Assembly (NCBI RefSeq): GCF_901709675.1
Contig: NC_051092.1
Span: 8,698,491-8,762,490 of the forward strand
Length of the DNA stretch: 64,000 bases
Reading direction: 5' to 3'
DNA from: Syngnathus acus
Taxonomy: Eukaryota > Chordata > Actinopteri > Syngnathiformes > Syngnathidae
Under the pieces are notes generated by a model. That model saw only the letters and a program-made list of their open reading frames with translations, was not told the origin of the DNA and made no database searches. Positions within the stretch are counted from its first letter, which is position 1, and each line of letters starts with the position of its first letter. The translations under genes were made by a program, and so were the position numbers. This document shows, in pieces, positions 54,001-64,000 of the stretch.

Positions 54001-57000
54001 GCTCTCATCTGGCTGTTTTAGAGCTGTCGATTTATTGGTAGACTTTTGTACATTTTCATTTGGAATGTTGATGCTTTTATTGTGAAGGGATGATTTACCC
54101 CATTTTGTGGGTGGATTGGGCCAGAGCTGAGGGGAGCTAACTGGACTCCTGCCTCTGCTTTTAACCCATCCAACATGCCCTTTGTCCCCAAGTTTGACCA
54201 GTCTTGTGGTCCTCCCAGTTTGATACAGAAAGACTCCAGGGAACACCTCTCTCGGGTGGTCAGATACCCTCTCCTCCCTTCTCTCTCGACGCTGCTCCTT
54301 CTCTCGCTCCCTGTGTGGCCGAGGCCTGGTGATGTAGATCTTGTTCTCTTGCGTCTTCTCTTTCTTGCTTCCAGCAATCTTATTTTTACTGTCACGGACA
54401 TTGTTGGTGTGGGCAGAGTTGGTGAGGATGTGTTTGGCATGACTAGTTATGGAGGACTTTTTTGGAAAAAGGAGAGGTCGAGTTACTAATTTAGGAGCAG
54501 CATCGACCTCCTCTTCTCCACCACCTTTACTGGCCGGGCTGAGTGCTGCAGGACTGTTGCGGCTCCACGACAGAGAGCGGCCTCGGACCACGCTTTCTGT
54601 ATCAGAGCGATGCATCCTAGTTTGGAGTTCTGACAGACCGTCTTTGGCATCATGACTCCTGTTAGCCCTTGGTTGAGCTCCTCTCCAGTTTCTGTCCCTT
54701 TCTATCTCATCTCTGTAGGCAAAGTGTCTCCTTTCTCTGCGGTTTACTATACTATTGATTGCACCATCTTCCCTCTCACCAGGATCCTCCTCGCCATCCT
54801 CTACTTCTTTACTTGCAAATGTAGGTCGCTGTTGAGTGTGATGATGGGAGGACTTGGAAGCATGGCTTGTCTGACTGAGGTGAAGAGGCTTCTTGGGTGA
54901 CTGTGTGCCAACAATCTCTGCCTCGTCTTCCATATCCACCACTTCGTCTTCCTCCAGGAAATCTGGAGACAAATAAACAAGGCATACGGTGAGAAATAGA
55001 GGTGTGGGCCTTAGAGTAAGCTGTATGTTACCATCGGGGTTGGGAAAGAAGAATGGCCTGTCATCTTCCTCTTCATCCATCTTCATGTACTTATAAAAGC
55101 CGAACCTTGAAGACAGAAACAATACCCTTTTTAAAATAACTTTCTTTAAAATGTGTCATCAATGATATTTTAACTCCTGTTTTAACAAGTGGAAAAAAGT
55201 AACAGGTTGCACTGGGTCATGGTGGTGTGATTACTGTTGCGTTTTACATATCTGGATGTGTTAAGATGAACTGAAGATTCCCTTTTGATCGACATACTTC
55301 TCTAAGTAGATGGGTGACTCTCTGTAGAAGCACTTGTTCTCTCGTTCCATATGTGTGAGACGGGTGAAATCATTTGGGTAAACAAATGACAGATAAACCT
55401 GGAAAACAGTATAGTGTCAAACATAAATTGCAGATCGTTAAACTAGCTAATCAAATGAATTGTAACTTGTTTTATATTAATGTAGTAAGTCGTAGTTTAT
55501 GTTAGGGGGCAGCAGCGCTCCATATTGGCTGCAACGTACAACAGTTGATTTAGGAGAGAAGCAGCTGAGTTAATGGTAAACACTTTTTTTTATTATTTAG
55601 CAGGTTAAGTCATCTACATATGGCTGCTATAATTGGATGCACTGCTGATGACCCACAAAGATGATTTTAGCAACCCTTTCATCCAATTAAAACAGCATTG
55701 GTGAATAGCAAGCATAGTGGTCCAAAGGGAAGACGATTGAGAGGTCACTTACAAACTGCAGGCCCTGATATCGAGCAATGGGAAAATCTTTGACGACATA
55801 GGTGGGAGAGTAAAGACAAGCAGGCAGAACATTATCTAGTCGGGAGGGGTCGATCATGGGAGCTGAAAGGGGAGAAAACATTTTGCATGAGGTTATTTAT
55901 TCAGAAATATTTTACAGACAATCTGAAATGATGGATAGACTTACTGCTATAGAAGGTGTCCCTCGGGTCCGGCTTCAGCATATCTGCTCCGTGCCGTAGC
56001 TTGCCATCTTCTTCCAATTTTTGGGGCAGAGACTCCTCTGGGAGCCGAACATGACTGGCGAAAGTCTGAGGGATGTGATCGACGCTGTTCATCTTGAGGC
56101 TGGACTCGTCTGAAAGATTCAGAGCAAAAACACGACTGAGAAGGAGTGGGGACATTAAACGACAGGTTTTTGAAGGACAAAGGAGTGCAAATGGTTTATT
56201 CTGTGACCACCACAGATCACTTAGAAGGTGTAGCACAATCACTATAGTACTATTGAGATACAATAGCATAATTTGTATTTAAAAAATCCAGAGCTACAAG
56301 ACATTTTACAGATACTACTAAGATAATAATGTTCACTTTTGATTGACTAGATCATAAAAGTCTTCTGTTTCTGTTCAGGGATGTCAATCACAATGCACAT
56401 ATTTAAACAAAACAAAAAATTTACTCTCACGTTGACTAGGAACCAAAATTCAAGCTGCATTAGAGCGATAGGGCCATTACACCCTTCGAGACTTGCTCAT
56501 TCACGCATCATTTAAATTACAATGGGACATCAAAGGTCAAGCATATTGGTAATTGAGTCACACTGTCACCCTAAAACTCTTACTTCAGTAACTGCACTGG
56601 AAATGTTACTATTTAAAGTATTTTACCATTCAAATAACGACTGAAGATAAATTTTCACGGATGACCAGCCTTTCAACAGAACAAGCAAGGAATGAAGATT
56701 CTGTCATCCTCGTGGCCACTAACAGTCGACTATTTGCTCAGTGTTGCATGTACTTGTCATTGCACTGAAACACTCCAACTTAGAGATAGTGGTAGTCAGT
56801 CAACCTACGGGTAGGTAGCATTAGCAATTACCCACTCAATCGAGCTATCACAAACTGTGCCGGTGTGCAAATTGCTGCGTTTTGAGAGTAAAAGCCGTAA
56901 CAGAGGGAAAAAGGAGGAAGATGAGAAGTGGGAAAACAAAGATGAGGAAAAAAAGTTGGAAGACAAAAAATAGTGCAGAGGAGAATCATAATTACACCAA

Positions 57001-60000
57001 TCGATCGAGTAGAGGCAGGAGGCAGGCATGTGTGATTAATGGCGCGTCAGGTGCATTGCCTGATGGGAGGGATGCCATGTAATTAACGGGGTGGTCAGCA
57101 ACATTTTTATCCTCTCGGGATTGAGATTGGTGATGCACAGTTCCCACAAACAAAACAAATTGCACCTATTTTTTAAAATTATTTTCAAGACACCTGTTGT
57201 TTACATGCTTGCTTTCCACAACTTAGTCAAACATATTTAAATATCTGCCATTGAGGAATATGTTCTATTCTTGCAAAATTCAGGGTATGGCCTTGGTTTG
57301 CTTTGTCAGGTCTCTGAAGGTTCCAGATCGTCAATATTTCACAGATTGCTGTTCCAAGGAGGTCAAGAACTACCGGTATATCCAATACAAGATGGCGAAG
57401 GTCAAATAATAAGTAATTTATATTCAGGGACATTGAAAATCAACTAGCAACACAAAGGCACAGATTATGCTGCCAGTTGTGTCGCCAGTGTACATGACCC
57501 CAATTGTACCTGTGGGGCCTTTTAGCATCCGGCCTGTCTGTCCGTAGCATCTCAGTCCTGATACGGAGCTGCAATGTGCTCACAAGTGTAATCCGAAAGA
57601 AAATCGATAGCCAGTTCACAAGGACTTGAACCTAGTGCTGACATTTCCTCAAGTGAGCAGAATAAAAAAATAATAACACTGTTACCTCACATAAGATGAT
57701 TCTAGGTTCTAATGTGTGTCAGTTTCCTTGTCTGATACAAAGTCCCGTGAACCACTCCTAAACTCATTTTCATATCCCCAGTGCTGATATTTCCTCAACT
57801 GAGCAGAATAAAAAAATAATAACACCGTTACCTCAAAGAAGATAATTCTCGGTTCATATGTGTGTCAGTTCCCTTGTTTGATACAAAGTCCCGTGAATCA
57901 CTCCGAAACTCATTTGCATATTCTTCGTGTTTCTTGTCTTCAACATCAGTACCCAAGTTTGCCACAAAGGACAGAGGAAAGAAATCCGGTAGAGGAAGAA
58001 CTCAACTACGCACGTACGTATGTACCTACCTACACTTAACTTCCCTGTGGGGATAAAGTTTTCTGAATATGAAAAAGTACAACCAGATAAGTTCACGTTT
58101 TAAACTCAATCAAATAAACAAAATCAAACTTTTACCTGTATACAATGAGATGAAGGCTGAGTCTATCACTTCGTATTTCAGACCAGGGAGGAATGGACGC
58201 CACTGTGTGTGAAAAGAAGAGAGACAAAAACCAAGAATGAAGTGAGGAGAGCAAACGTAAGCAAGTAGAGAGACATGAATCTTATATCACAGTTTATATT
58301 CTATGCCGAGTTATTGATTTGAGCAACTTCATGAGATCAATGTGCTGCTGGAGTTTTGTACCAACACATAGAAAAGAAGGAAAACAAAAACTCAACGACT
58401 TCGGGCGTTATCAAGCGAAAAGTAACATAATCCATGAAATAGGTATGGAAGTAAGTAATAAACAGTGACAATCAGTGATTTAAATCAACACAATGGTGAC
58501 ATTAGAGAAACGCAGAGAGCAGTGAAGCGAAGACAAGAAAGGGAACGACAAGCTACAATTCTTTTAAATAGATTTAACAATTAACAAGTCACTTCTTGTT
58601 AGCCTGGCTGTAATTACAGATGACAGCTCATTTTTGCTGTGCCTTCTTGAGGACATAAATAAAATCACACTCTAAATCATGCAAATGCCTACACACACAG
58701 CTGCACCCACGCACGCACACACACACACACGCACACACACTAAAATTAATATAAGAGTAGGTGTTATTATGTGATTGCTTCAGATTCAAATACATGCTAA
58801 CTACAACCGAGCAAACAGCACAGGTGTTAGACTGACAAAAGGGGTTAAAGCGACATCATGCTGTGACGTGGCAGGAAGGGACCGACTGGCCCAGCAAGGT
58901 TTTAATATACTGTAATGCCATTGTTTTACTAAAGTAGACAGTCTAGCAAGGTCATGTAGGACAGGCGGCACACTTGAACTTGAAGGACAAATAAAAACAG
59001 TAAGAGTGCTTGCCTGCTTGGTCAGCCGAAGCTGTGTTAAAATGTTGAGTATAAATTAACTTGCACTTACTACAAATGCTGGAATTAAATTAATTCAAGC
59101 GATAAAGATTCAAGTGATACTGTTCTGTAATTATGCCTATTTGGAGCATACTGTATGGTGTACACTTTATAGTTTGTTTGTGGTGGGCCATTACCTATTG
59201 AAAATACGTTTTAGATCAACATTTAATTTTGAATAAAAACATGCCAGCTCTCTGGGATGCTCACGCAGCATCCATGCACTTCTCTGCCTGTCACTTTGGA
59301 ATAAGCTCTCGTTTTTTTTTTAAAGGGATGGAAATGTATTTTTTTTTATCCGATTCAATTATTCGAAAAAATAATCAACAAGTTTATTAACTCCTGAAAT
59401 AATTGTTGCATGATTTAAAAAGGTACTTTTGTTCTTGTATCTATTATTTTTATTTATTTTTCTCCTCCTCCATGGATTATAATTTAACATTCAGTCCATT
59501 TTTCTTTTTAATCAAATTTTTAATCCTTTGGCTTGTCAGTTTCCTCTTTGACTATTGAATGTGGTGCAGATAAATTTTGAATTGCAGCAAAGATCACACC
59601 AGAATTACAAAAGCATGTGTTTGACAGCTGCTGAACTTGAATTGAACCTTAGCAGAATTATAGTGATTAAAAAGCAAGTAGTATCAAATTTACTTGTACA
59701 ATGAAAAGAGACAATATACTTTAATGGCCGCCTCCAGGTGGCACAGACCACTTGCTGATTTATGGTCAGATGGGAACATGTAAGGCGGATATTGAGAGAA
59801 CTCTCTGTGTATGCTTGTGTGTGAGAATCTGCCTTTCCTTGTGTGTGTGACTTTCCAAGGAGAAGGTGAGTGTGCACACAGAACGGCATTCATATTAATT
59901 GGTAGACGGTCAGAGACTTGTCCTGGCAGGAGCGATAAAAGAGGAACATTAAAGGCACGAATTTAAATCCTACACCTTTGCTGCCATCACTAATTAAGCC

Positions 60001-62886
60001 GCGACTTTCGTCTTTTCCGTGTCGTTCTCTCAGTGGTACCATTTAATGACCATTGCTTTGCTTTATGCTGATAACAGCTGACACTTTCCATTAGGTCAGC
60101 GTGCTTCTTAGACGACGAGAAAGCAATGTAACAAATTTAACACCCATCTACAGCAACAAAACAAGTAAATAACTTCATCTGGAGGGTGAACACTACAAAT
60201 GATTATACAGATGCCTTACATCCAATTAGGTAACACCGGGGCTTCCATGCAGATGTGATGCCACCTCAGCTTTTATCCCTCTACGGCAGGGGTAGGCAAT
60301 TAATTTTACAAAGGGGACATGTGAGAATGGAATGGTTGTCAAGTGCCACACCAGCAAGCTAAGCTCAATTGTATTCTACAGTGTAAAAGCATTCAATTGT
60401 ATTGTTTCAACAAGATGTTTCTTGATGAATGGTATAATTGGGATATAAAACTGCTAAATGAAGTTAGCAGCAGAAGGGTGAGTTTGCAGATGAATGCAAA
60501 TTTACCCCTCTAGTTTCATCTTGTGCTTCAAATTTTATTTTAAAATTTTAAAATTTGCCATAACAAGAATAGCCTGTCACAGGGGACGAGGTACTGTGCC
60601 CCATGGACAAGGTGCCGACAGCACTATGATGATTGTTTATTTTAATCTTTAGCCAAGTTATAACTATCCTCTATTAAATTGAAAATACTAGAAAAAAAGC
60701 CTCATTTGATGGTGTTTGCCACCCTGACCTCCGCTCTAATGGAGAATGGCGCTGCTTCATGGCACTTAATAAACAACAGCAAGAGAACTGTTCGTTCCCA
60801 GCCGAGTGCTGTTGGAATATGACACGACATTTCCAGTCCGCGCTCGTCTTAATAATAAAGTTATGTCACTGCGCGACTCTACTAACTTGCTTACTCAAGC
60901 TAAAAAACAACAAGCTCGTCATTCATGGGCTTGGTGCTCCCCACAACACGAACTACTTTCTGTTCCTTTGGGGATGCAGTCTATTTCTAACCTCCTTCTT
61001 TTGGTGTCTATCCCACCTTTTTTCACTCAATGAGCAAGGTTTTATTTCTTGCTCCAAGATAAGAATGCATCTTTGTATTCTTTATTCTTTCCATCAAGCG
61101 CTGCTAAAAAAAATGCTTTCCCACAGCAACAGCTCACCTTTGACCACCCAATCACAACCCGGCATGCAACATAGAGGGGAAAAGCCGTGAATCCGGGCGA
61201 CGTGCCACAACAAATGAGCATCTGCTTTTATGTGGATTTATGTGAGTACTGTACTTATGCGGTTTTGCGCCACTTGCAATAAATCTGATATTTTTGTAGA
61301 GGTGTAAAATATATTTCCTGTTAAATCTCAAAAGGGCCCCATAATAACAGATCGAAAGGTGCATCACACGAACACACACACGCACGCACGCACACACACA
61401 CACACACACAAACGATAGTGATTTGCTACATGACTTTTAGAACTTTCATTAAATTGTTCCTGTAAGTATAAAACACTTTGATGGCCTCAGAGATGGAAGG
61501 GAGGGATTCATATTAGTAAGCTATTTACACCATCACGTCAATAAATTGTGGGAATGCGACAAAACCGGGGGACTTGAAAAGAGATATTTGTAAAATAGCA
61601 CAATACAATTTGTGCAATGTTTTAGCTACTTTTGAAGCGTGTTCACATGGATATACTCACAATAGACTCAAGGTTTGTTGGAGGTAAAGGAACAATTTTT
61701 GTTAAATGTTCAAGGACTGCCAAGATCCATTTTTCCGACATGAAAAGTTCTTTTGTATGAAATGATTTTCATGGCTCATCACTCATTACCAGTGGGCATG
61801 AAATTGCATGTAATTTAAACCATGTTGGAATTAATTGGTTTTATGAAAAGAGTTCCAACTTTGCTCAATATCAACACAACTGAGTAAGAACACTCATTTA
61901 TTAATTCTCACCCACACACAGTCATCTTCTTGCAAACTCTTTCTGACTACGGGGCATCCTCCAGGCAACTCACAGCATCTCGTCAACACCTCTCAAAAAA
62001 CATCCTCAAGCATACTGTCTTGATGTCTTAACATCAATCAATAAATTGAAATTACACACAGAAGCAGTAAAGCTGAAGGGAGCAGGGTTTGAAATATTTG
62101 TGGATTGAGGTACAACAAATACGGCAAAACAGATAAGGCGCACGGAAATCCAAGATTTAATGGTAGGCCCAAAAAAGAGAAAGACTTAGCCAGTTAGAGA
62201 GAGGGAGGTGATTGGAGACAACCTGACAAAGAAAGGGAGTATAAAAATGGCTCTGTGAAAGGAGGAAGTATATCCAGTAATATCGGTCACCATGACGATG
62301 ATAACCTCGGGCTTATAATTTATTAAAAAAAAAAAAATCCATATACACACAGCGGTGATCTCTTTTCATCATCATCATGTGCCCCCCACTCCAGGTCCGA
62401 GCACACAGGAGGTATTTGAAACTTCAGCTTGAAACAAAGTGCCACTCAGGTATAAGCTTTGACTCAGGTGCTTGAACACCACTTTGGTGAAAGAAATGAT
62501 GCAGAGCAGAGTCAGAGAAAATAGAAAAATGAACATTAGAGGTGGACAATGAAACCCCCCCTGAAATGCTTAACATTTTATTTAAGTTCATGCTTATCAC
62601 ACAATGAAAAACCAGTCAGGGTTGACCAAGAGAGCCAAATGAAGATTGAGGGATTCTTTATATGACCGACACGTCATCTACACGCTTATCATGGCACATT
62701 TTGAAAGCAAATGCAAAACAAGCAACAAGCCATCGCATATGCAGAGGTGAAGAAAAGATGTCTGATGCCAAAAGTAGATAAATGAATGTCATCTCATTTT
62801 CACTCACCCCAACCTCCACGTGATCCGAGCCCTTGTCATCCTGCTTGTGCAGAATCTCAAAGTAGTAGCGTCGAGACGACATCAGG
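50905..62886 (-). CDS. b4galnt4: Beta-1,4-N-acetylgalactosaminyltransferase 4, 3' 13 coding exons
   Basis: B4GALNT4 is a Golgi type II membrane enzyme that adds GalNAc in beta-1,4 linkage to GlcNAc, making LacdiNAc on N- and O-glycans. Thirteen exons join in phase to 1021 codons plus stop. The signal anchor and most of the PA14 domain lie beyond the window end. Visible are the PA14 end ([20 protein letters not shown]), a linker with [19 protein letters not shown], a long charged low-complexity part in one exon, and the catalytic domain with [11 protein letters not shown] (where other beta-4 transferases have DXD) and [11 protein letters not shown]. The end is [19 protein letters not shown]. 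The match DESSLKM...[14 protein letters not shown] favours B4GALNT4 over B4GALNT3. It is tandem with abtb2. Confidence 0.93.
51362..51488 (-). CDS. b4galnt4: b4galnt4 exon, acceptor-binding segment ([11 protein letters not shown])
   Basis: 127 nt, phase 1 to 2. It encodes [40 protein letters not shown] and D. The WGGEDWE block matches the WGGED(D/W) motif that contacts the acceptor in beta-4 glycosyltransferases. Confidence 0.95.
51630..51783 (-). CDS. b4galnt4: b4galnt4 exon, metal/nucleotide-binding segment
   Basis: 154 nt, phase 0 to 1. It encodes [20 protein letters not shown], then [20 protein letters not shown] and [14 protein letters not shown] stands where DXD-type motifs occur in related enzymes; the human protein has the same residues, so this is not a defect. 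Confidence 0.95.
52482..52554 (-). CDS. b4galnt4: b4galnt4 exon, catalytic domain ([10 protein letters not shown])
   Basis: 73 nt, phase 2 to 0. It encodes [20 protein letters not shown] then DTIE. Confidence 0.95.
52637..52790 (-). CDS. b4galnt4: b4galnt4 exon, catalytic domain ([10 protein letters not shown])
   Basis: 154 nt, phase 1 to 2. It encodes [40 protein letters not shown] and RESTVP. VDFES-D-MDVE is a typical glycosyltransferase fold segment of the chondroitin/beta-4-GalNAc family. Confidence 0.95.
52958..53340 (-). CDS. b4galnt4: b4galnt4 exon ([16 protein letters not shown])
   Basis: 383 nt, phase 2 to 1. It encodes [40 protein letters not shown], a variable Ser/Pro/Ala-rich insert, then [18 protein letters not shown] leading into the catalytic domain. 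Confidence 0.94.
53498..54962 (-). CDS. b4galnt4: b4galnt4 large central exon, low-complexity linker
   Basis: 1465 nt, phase 1 to 2, about 488 codons. It starts [20 protein letters not shown], then runs through a basic, Ser/Arg/Pro-rich, probably disordered stretch with little conservation. It ends in the conserved [20 protein letters not shown] and [20 protein letters not shown] (NVS is an N-glycosylation site). The exon is clearly longer than the matching mammalian part as I recall it. Confidence 0.93.
55032..55105 (-). CDS. b4galnt4: b4galnt4 exon ([15 protein letters not shown])
   Basis: 74 nt, phase 2 to 1. It encodes [20 protein letters not shown] then PNPD. The next intron is only 69 nt and stays open in the reading frame. 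Confidence 0.94.
55298..55398 (-). CDS. b4galnt4: b4galnt4 exon ([16 protein letters not shown])
   Basis: 101 nt, phase 0 to 2. It encodes [20 protein letters not shown] then [13 protein letters not shown]. Confidence 0.95.
55753..55862 (-). CDS. b4galnt4: b4galnt4 exon ([16 protein letters not shown])
   Basis: 110 nt, phase 1 to 0. It encodes [20 protein letters not shown] then [16 protein letters not shown], one of the most conserved blocks of the B4GALNT3/4 pair. Confidence 0.95.
55945..56109 (-). CDS. b4galnt4: b4galnt4 exon ([15 protein letters not shown])
   Basis: 165 nt, phase 1 to 1. It encodes [20 protein letters not shown], then a Glu-rich stretch and [14 protein letters not shown], wording specific to B4GALNT4. 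Confidence 0.94.
57634..57925. repeat. Tandem duplication, 146-bp period
   Basis: The copy from agtgctgacatttcctcaag recurs at 57780 as agtgctgatatttcctcaac and stays alignable through tacaaagtcccgtgaa and beyond. The copies differ at roughly one base in ten, so the event is not recent. Confidence 0.8.
58136..58202 (-). CDS. b4galnt4: b4galnt4 exon ([13 protein letters not shown])
   Basis: 67 nt, phase 0 to 1. It encodes [20 protein letters not shown] then YT, matching [20 protein letters not shown] of the mammalian protein. Confidence 0.94.
58687..58740. repeat. AC microsatellite
   Basis: acacacac with scattered acgc changes, inside a b4galnt4 intron. Confidence 0.9.
60287..60560. mobile_element. 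Possible hAT-like remnant
   Basis: The sequence CAGGGGTAGGCAATTAATTT is of the CAGGGGT-type hAT terminal class. No matching right end was seen, so only a left-end fragment is proposed and the right limit is arbitrary. Confidence 0.35.
61370..61411. repeat. AC microsatellite
   Basis: acacacac and cgcacgca units inside a b4galnt4 intron. Confidence 0.9.
62808..62886 (-). CDS. b4galnt4: b4galnt4 exon, end of PA14 domain
   Basis: 79 nt, phase 2 to 0. It encodes [20 protein letters not shown] then DHVEVG. This is the most upstream coding exon found; earlier exons must lie past 64000. Confidence 0.93.
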
Positions 62887-64000
62887 CTGAGCGGGAGAGA
62901 GAAAGTGTTTCTTACTTTCACAGAGAAAATGAAATGTCACCTTTGAAAACACCAGCTTAGAATTCAACAAAAACACTGCTGTGACACAGTGGAATGCACA
63001 TTATAACATATGTGTACATATTAGAGCTGGGTAATGCATTCAATTTGCATTAACTCGCTCATTTGTTAATGGCATTAATTATTTCATCGTGCATTAACTC
63101 GGCTCGTATTATTTCTTTCGTTGTGAACTTCTGTTGCTTCTGACTGCGATGTGCACTGGAATTGGAAAATATATATTTTTTTAATTTATTTTTTATTTTT
63201 TTATTTTATTGCATGAAAGTAATGCGTTACTGGCATCGCTGGTCACAAGTAAACATTTTCCTCACATTTCAAAGAATATATTTGTATTATTTGCTGCTTC
63301 ACTGTTTTTTTCTTTTCTTTGTTTTGGTGTTATGTGATGGTGTTCCCCTCCTCTCTTCTGTAGCCTATCCGAAACAATCACCAATGCTTGGAAAATCACA
63401 ATCACATACTAGACAGAAGGGAAAGTTACAAACAATTCCTTTGTTATAGCTTGATTAAAGCATTATTATAGAATTTACAGTGTTCTTTTGGGGGATTAAG
63501 GAGGGACTAATAAATTCTATTCCAAAGACAAAATCAGTATCCCTTGGGTAAACCAGACACTGAACAGCAAGAGACCAAGAAACTCCTAAACATGATCAAA
63601 TGTGCATTATAATCAATGTCATACTGAGAAGCCAACCAGGAGTGAAACAAAATATCCTTCCATCAAGAGAAGCTCTTATTGATTCTTACAAGATTGCAAT
63701 ATCCGTCTCACTTCCATCAATTAGTATGCATGCAGTTGTCCCTTGAATCCCTTCAACAGACACCGACAGTCGACAGTCTAACTGGCTTATCCTCCACCTG
63801 CTTGAAGTCTGGTAACAGATTTGTGAGATTACAAACAGAGGCTAAGATATTGGTGCCCTTATGTTATAAGAAGAGAAACCTGCATTGGGCACTAACCGTC
63901 TAACACATGTATGCATACACACAACATAACATAGACACACTATGCATCACTAAACCAGAGCAGTAAAGAAGACCGAGCACGACAGTCCTGCGTGAGGCAA
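62887..64000 (-). other. b4galnt4 upstream intron, runs off the window
   Basis: Between the PA14-end exon and the window end I find no further coding exon. T-rich sequence near 63175-63205 and the transposon-like fragment are the only marks. Confidence 0.6.
63023..63240. mobile_element. Possible DNA-transposon fragment (TTAATGCATTAACTC-type)
   Basis: The run gctgggtaatgcattcaatt, repeated gcattaactcg words and gtaatgcgttactgg resemble a common fish/vertebrate DNA-transposon terminus. The ends and target duplication are not clear. Confidence 0.3.

Larger units (their letters stand above)
56110..62807 (-). other. b4galnt4 introns between PA14 and linker exons
   Basis: Two introns (56110-58135 and 58203-62807) hold a 146-bp tandem duplication (57634-57925), AC microsatellites (about 58687-58740 and 61370-61411) and a hAT-like end at 60287. 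No additional exon was found; a 143-codon plus-strand frame at 60759-61190 has no family match. Confidence 0.6.

Noticed and set aside
60759-61190. 143-codon plus-strand frame
   Set aside because: It is intronic in b4galnt4 on the opposite strand, with no family match and no splice context.

Overview
The window is nuclear DNA from a ray-finned (teleost) fish. Three vertebrate genes can be rebuilt exon by exon from GT-AG splice sites in continuous reading phase, and their proteins match known vertebrate families. The space between them holds typical fish repeats: hAT-type elements, a dispersed repeat with a CATC end, and TG/TA microsatellites.

Layout. (1) Positions 1-9.64 kb, plus strand: the 3' part of brsk2 (BR serine/threonine kinase 2). 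It begins inside the Pro/Ser-rich C-terminal region and runs through the conserved C-terminal domain to a last coding exon near 7.64-7.81 kb. The 3' UTR probably ends at an AATAAA at 9631. The splice path into the last exon is not fully resolved. (2) 9.64-15.84 kb: a repeat-filled gap between the converging ends of brsk2 and abtb2. It holds a 317-bp hAT MITE (9720-10036) and a second, 3'-truncated hAT copy (from 10138). That copy is split by a 4.3-kb composite insertion (10716-15002) flanked by a perfect 8-bp target-site duplication. The insertion carries long internal inverted repeats, copies of its own terminal sequence, tRNA-like modules and a 235-bp tandem array with a hairpin in every unit. 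(3) 15.845-46.785 kb, minus strand: the whole of abtb2 (ankyrin repeat and BTB domain protein 2), 17 coding exons and 1039 codons plus stop. Intron 1 is 18.6 kb. A GC-box/ETS/CCAAT promoter-like block lies at 47.26-47.34 kb. (4) 47.35-50.90 kb: intergenic, with a dispersed fish repeat and microsatellites. (5) 50.905-62.886 kb, minus strand: the last 13 coding exons of b4galnt4, a Golgi beta-1,4-N-acetylgalactosaminyltransferase. Its first exons lie beyond the window end.

The genes do not form a functional unit. They encode a neuronal polarity kinase, a BTB/ankyrin scaffold probably acting as a ubiquitin-ligase adaptor, and a Golgi glycosyltransferase that makes LacdiNAc. As far as I recall, their human counterparts are all on 11p, so the linkage looks ancestral.

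Most worth a second look are the composite palindrome-rich hAT insertion; a near-perfect inverted pair of hammerhead-ribozyme-like motifs in abtb2 intron 1 (33895-34066), of a kind known from Penelope-like retroelements; and a 69-nt b4galnt4 intron that is in frame and free of stops. I found no tRNA, rRNA or CRISPR loci and no other protein-coding gene.
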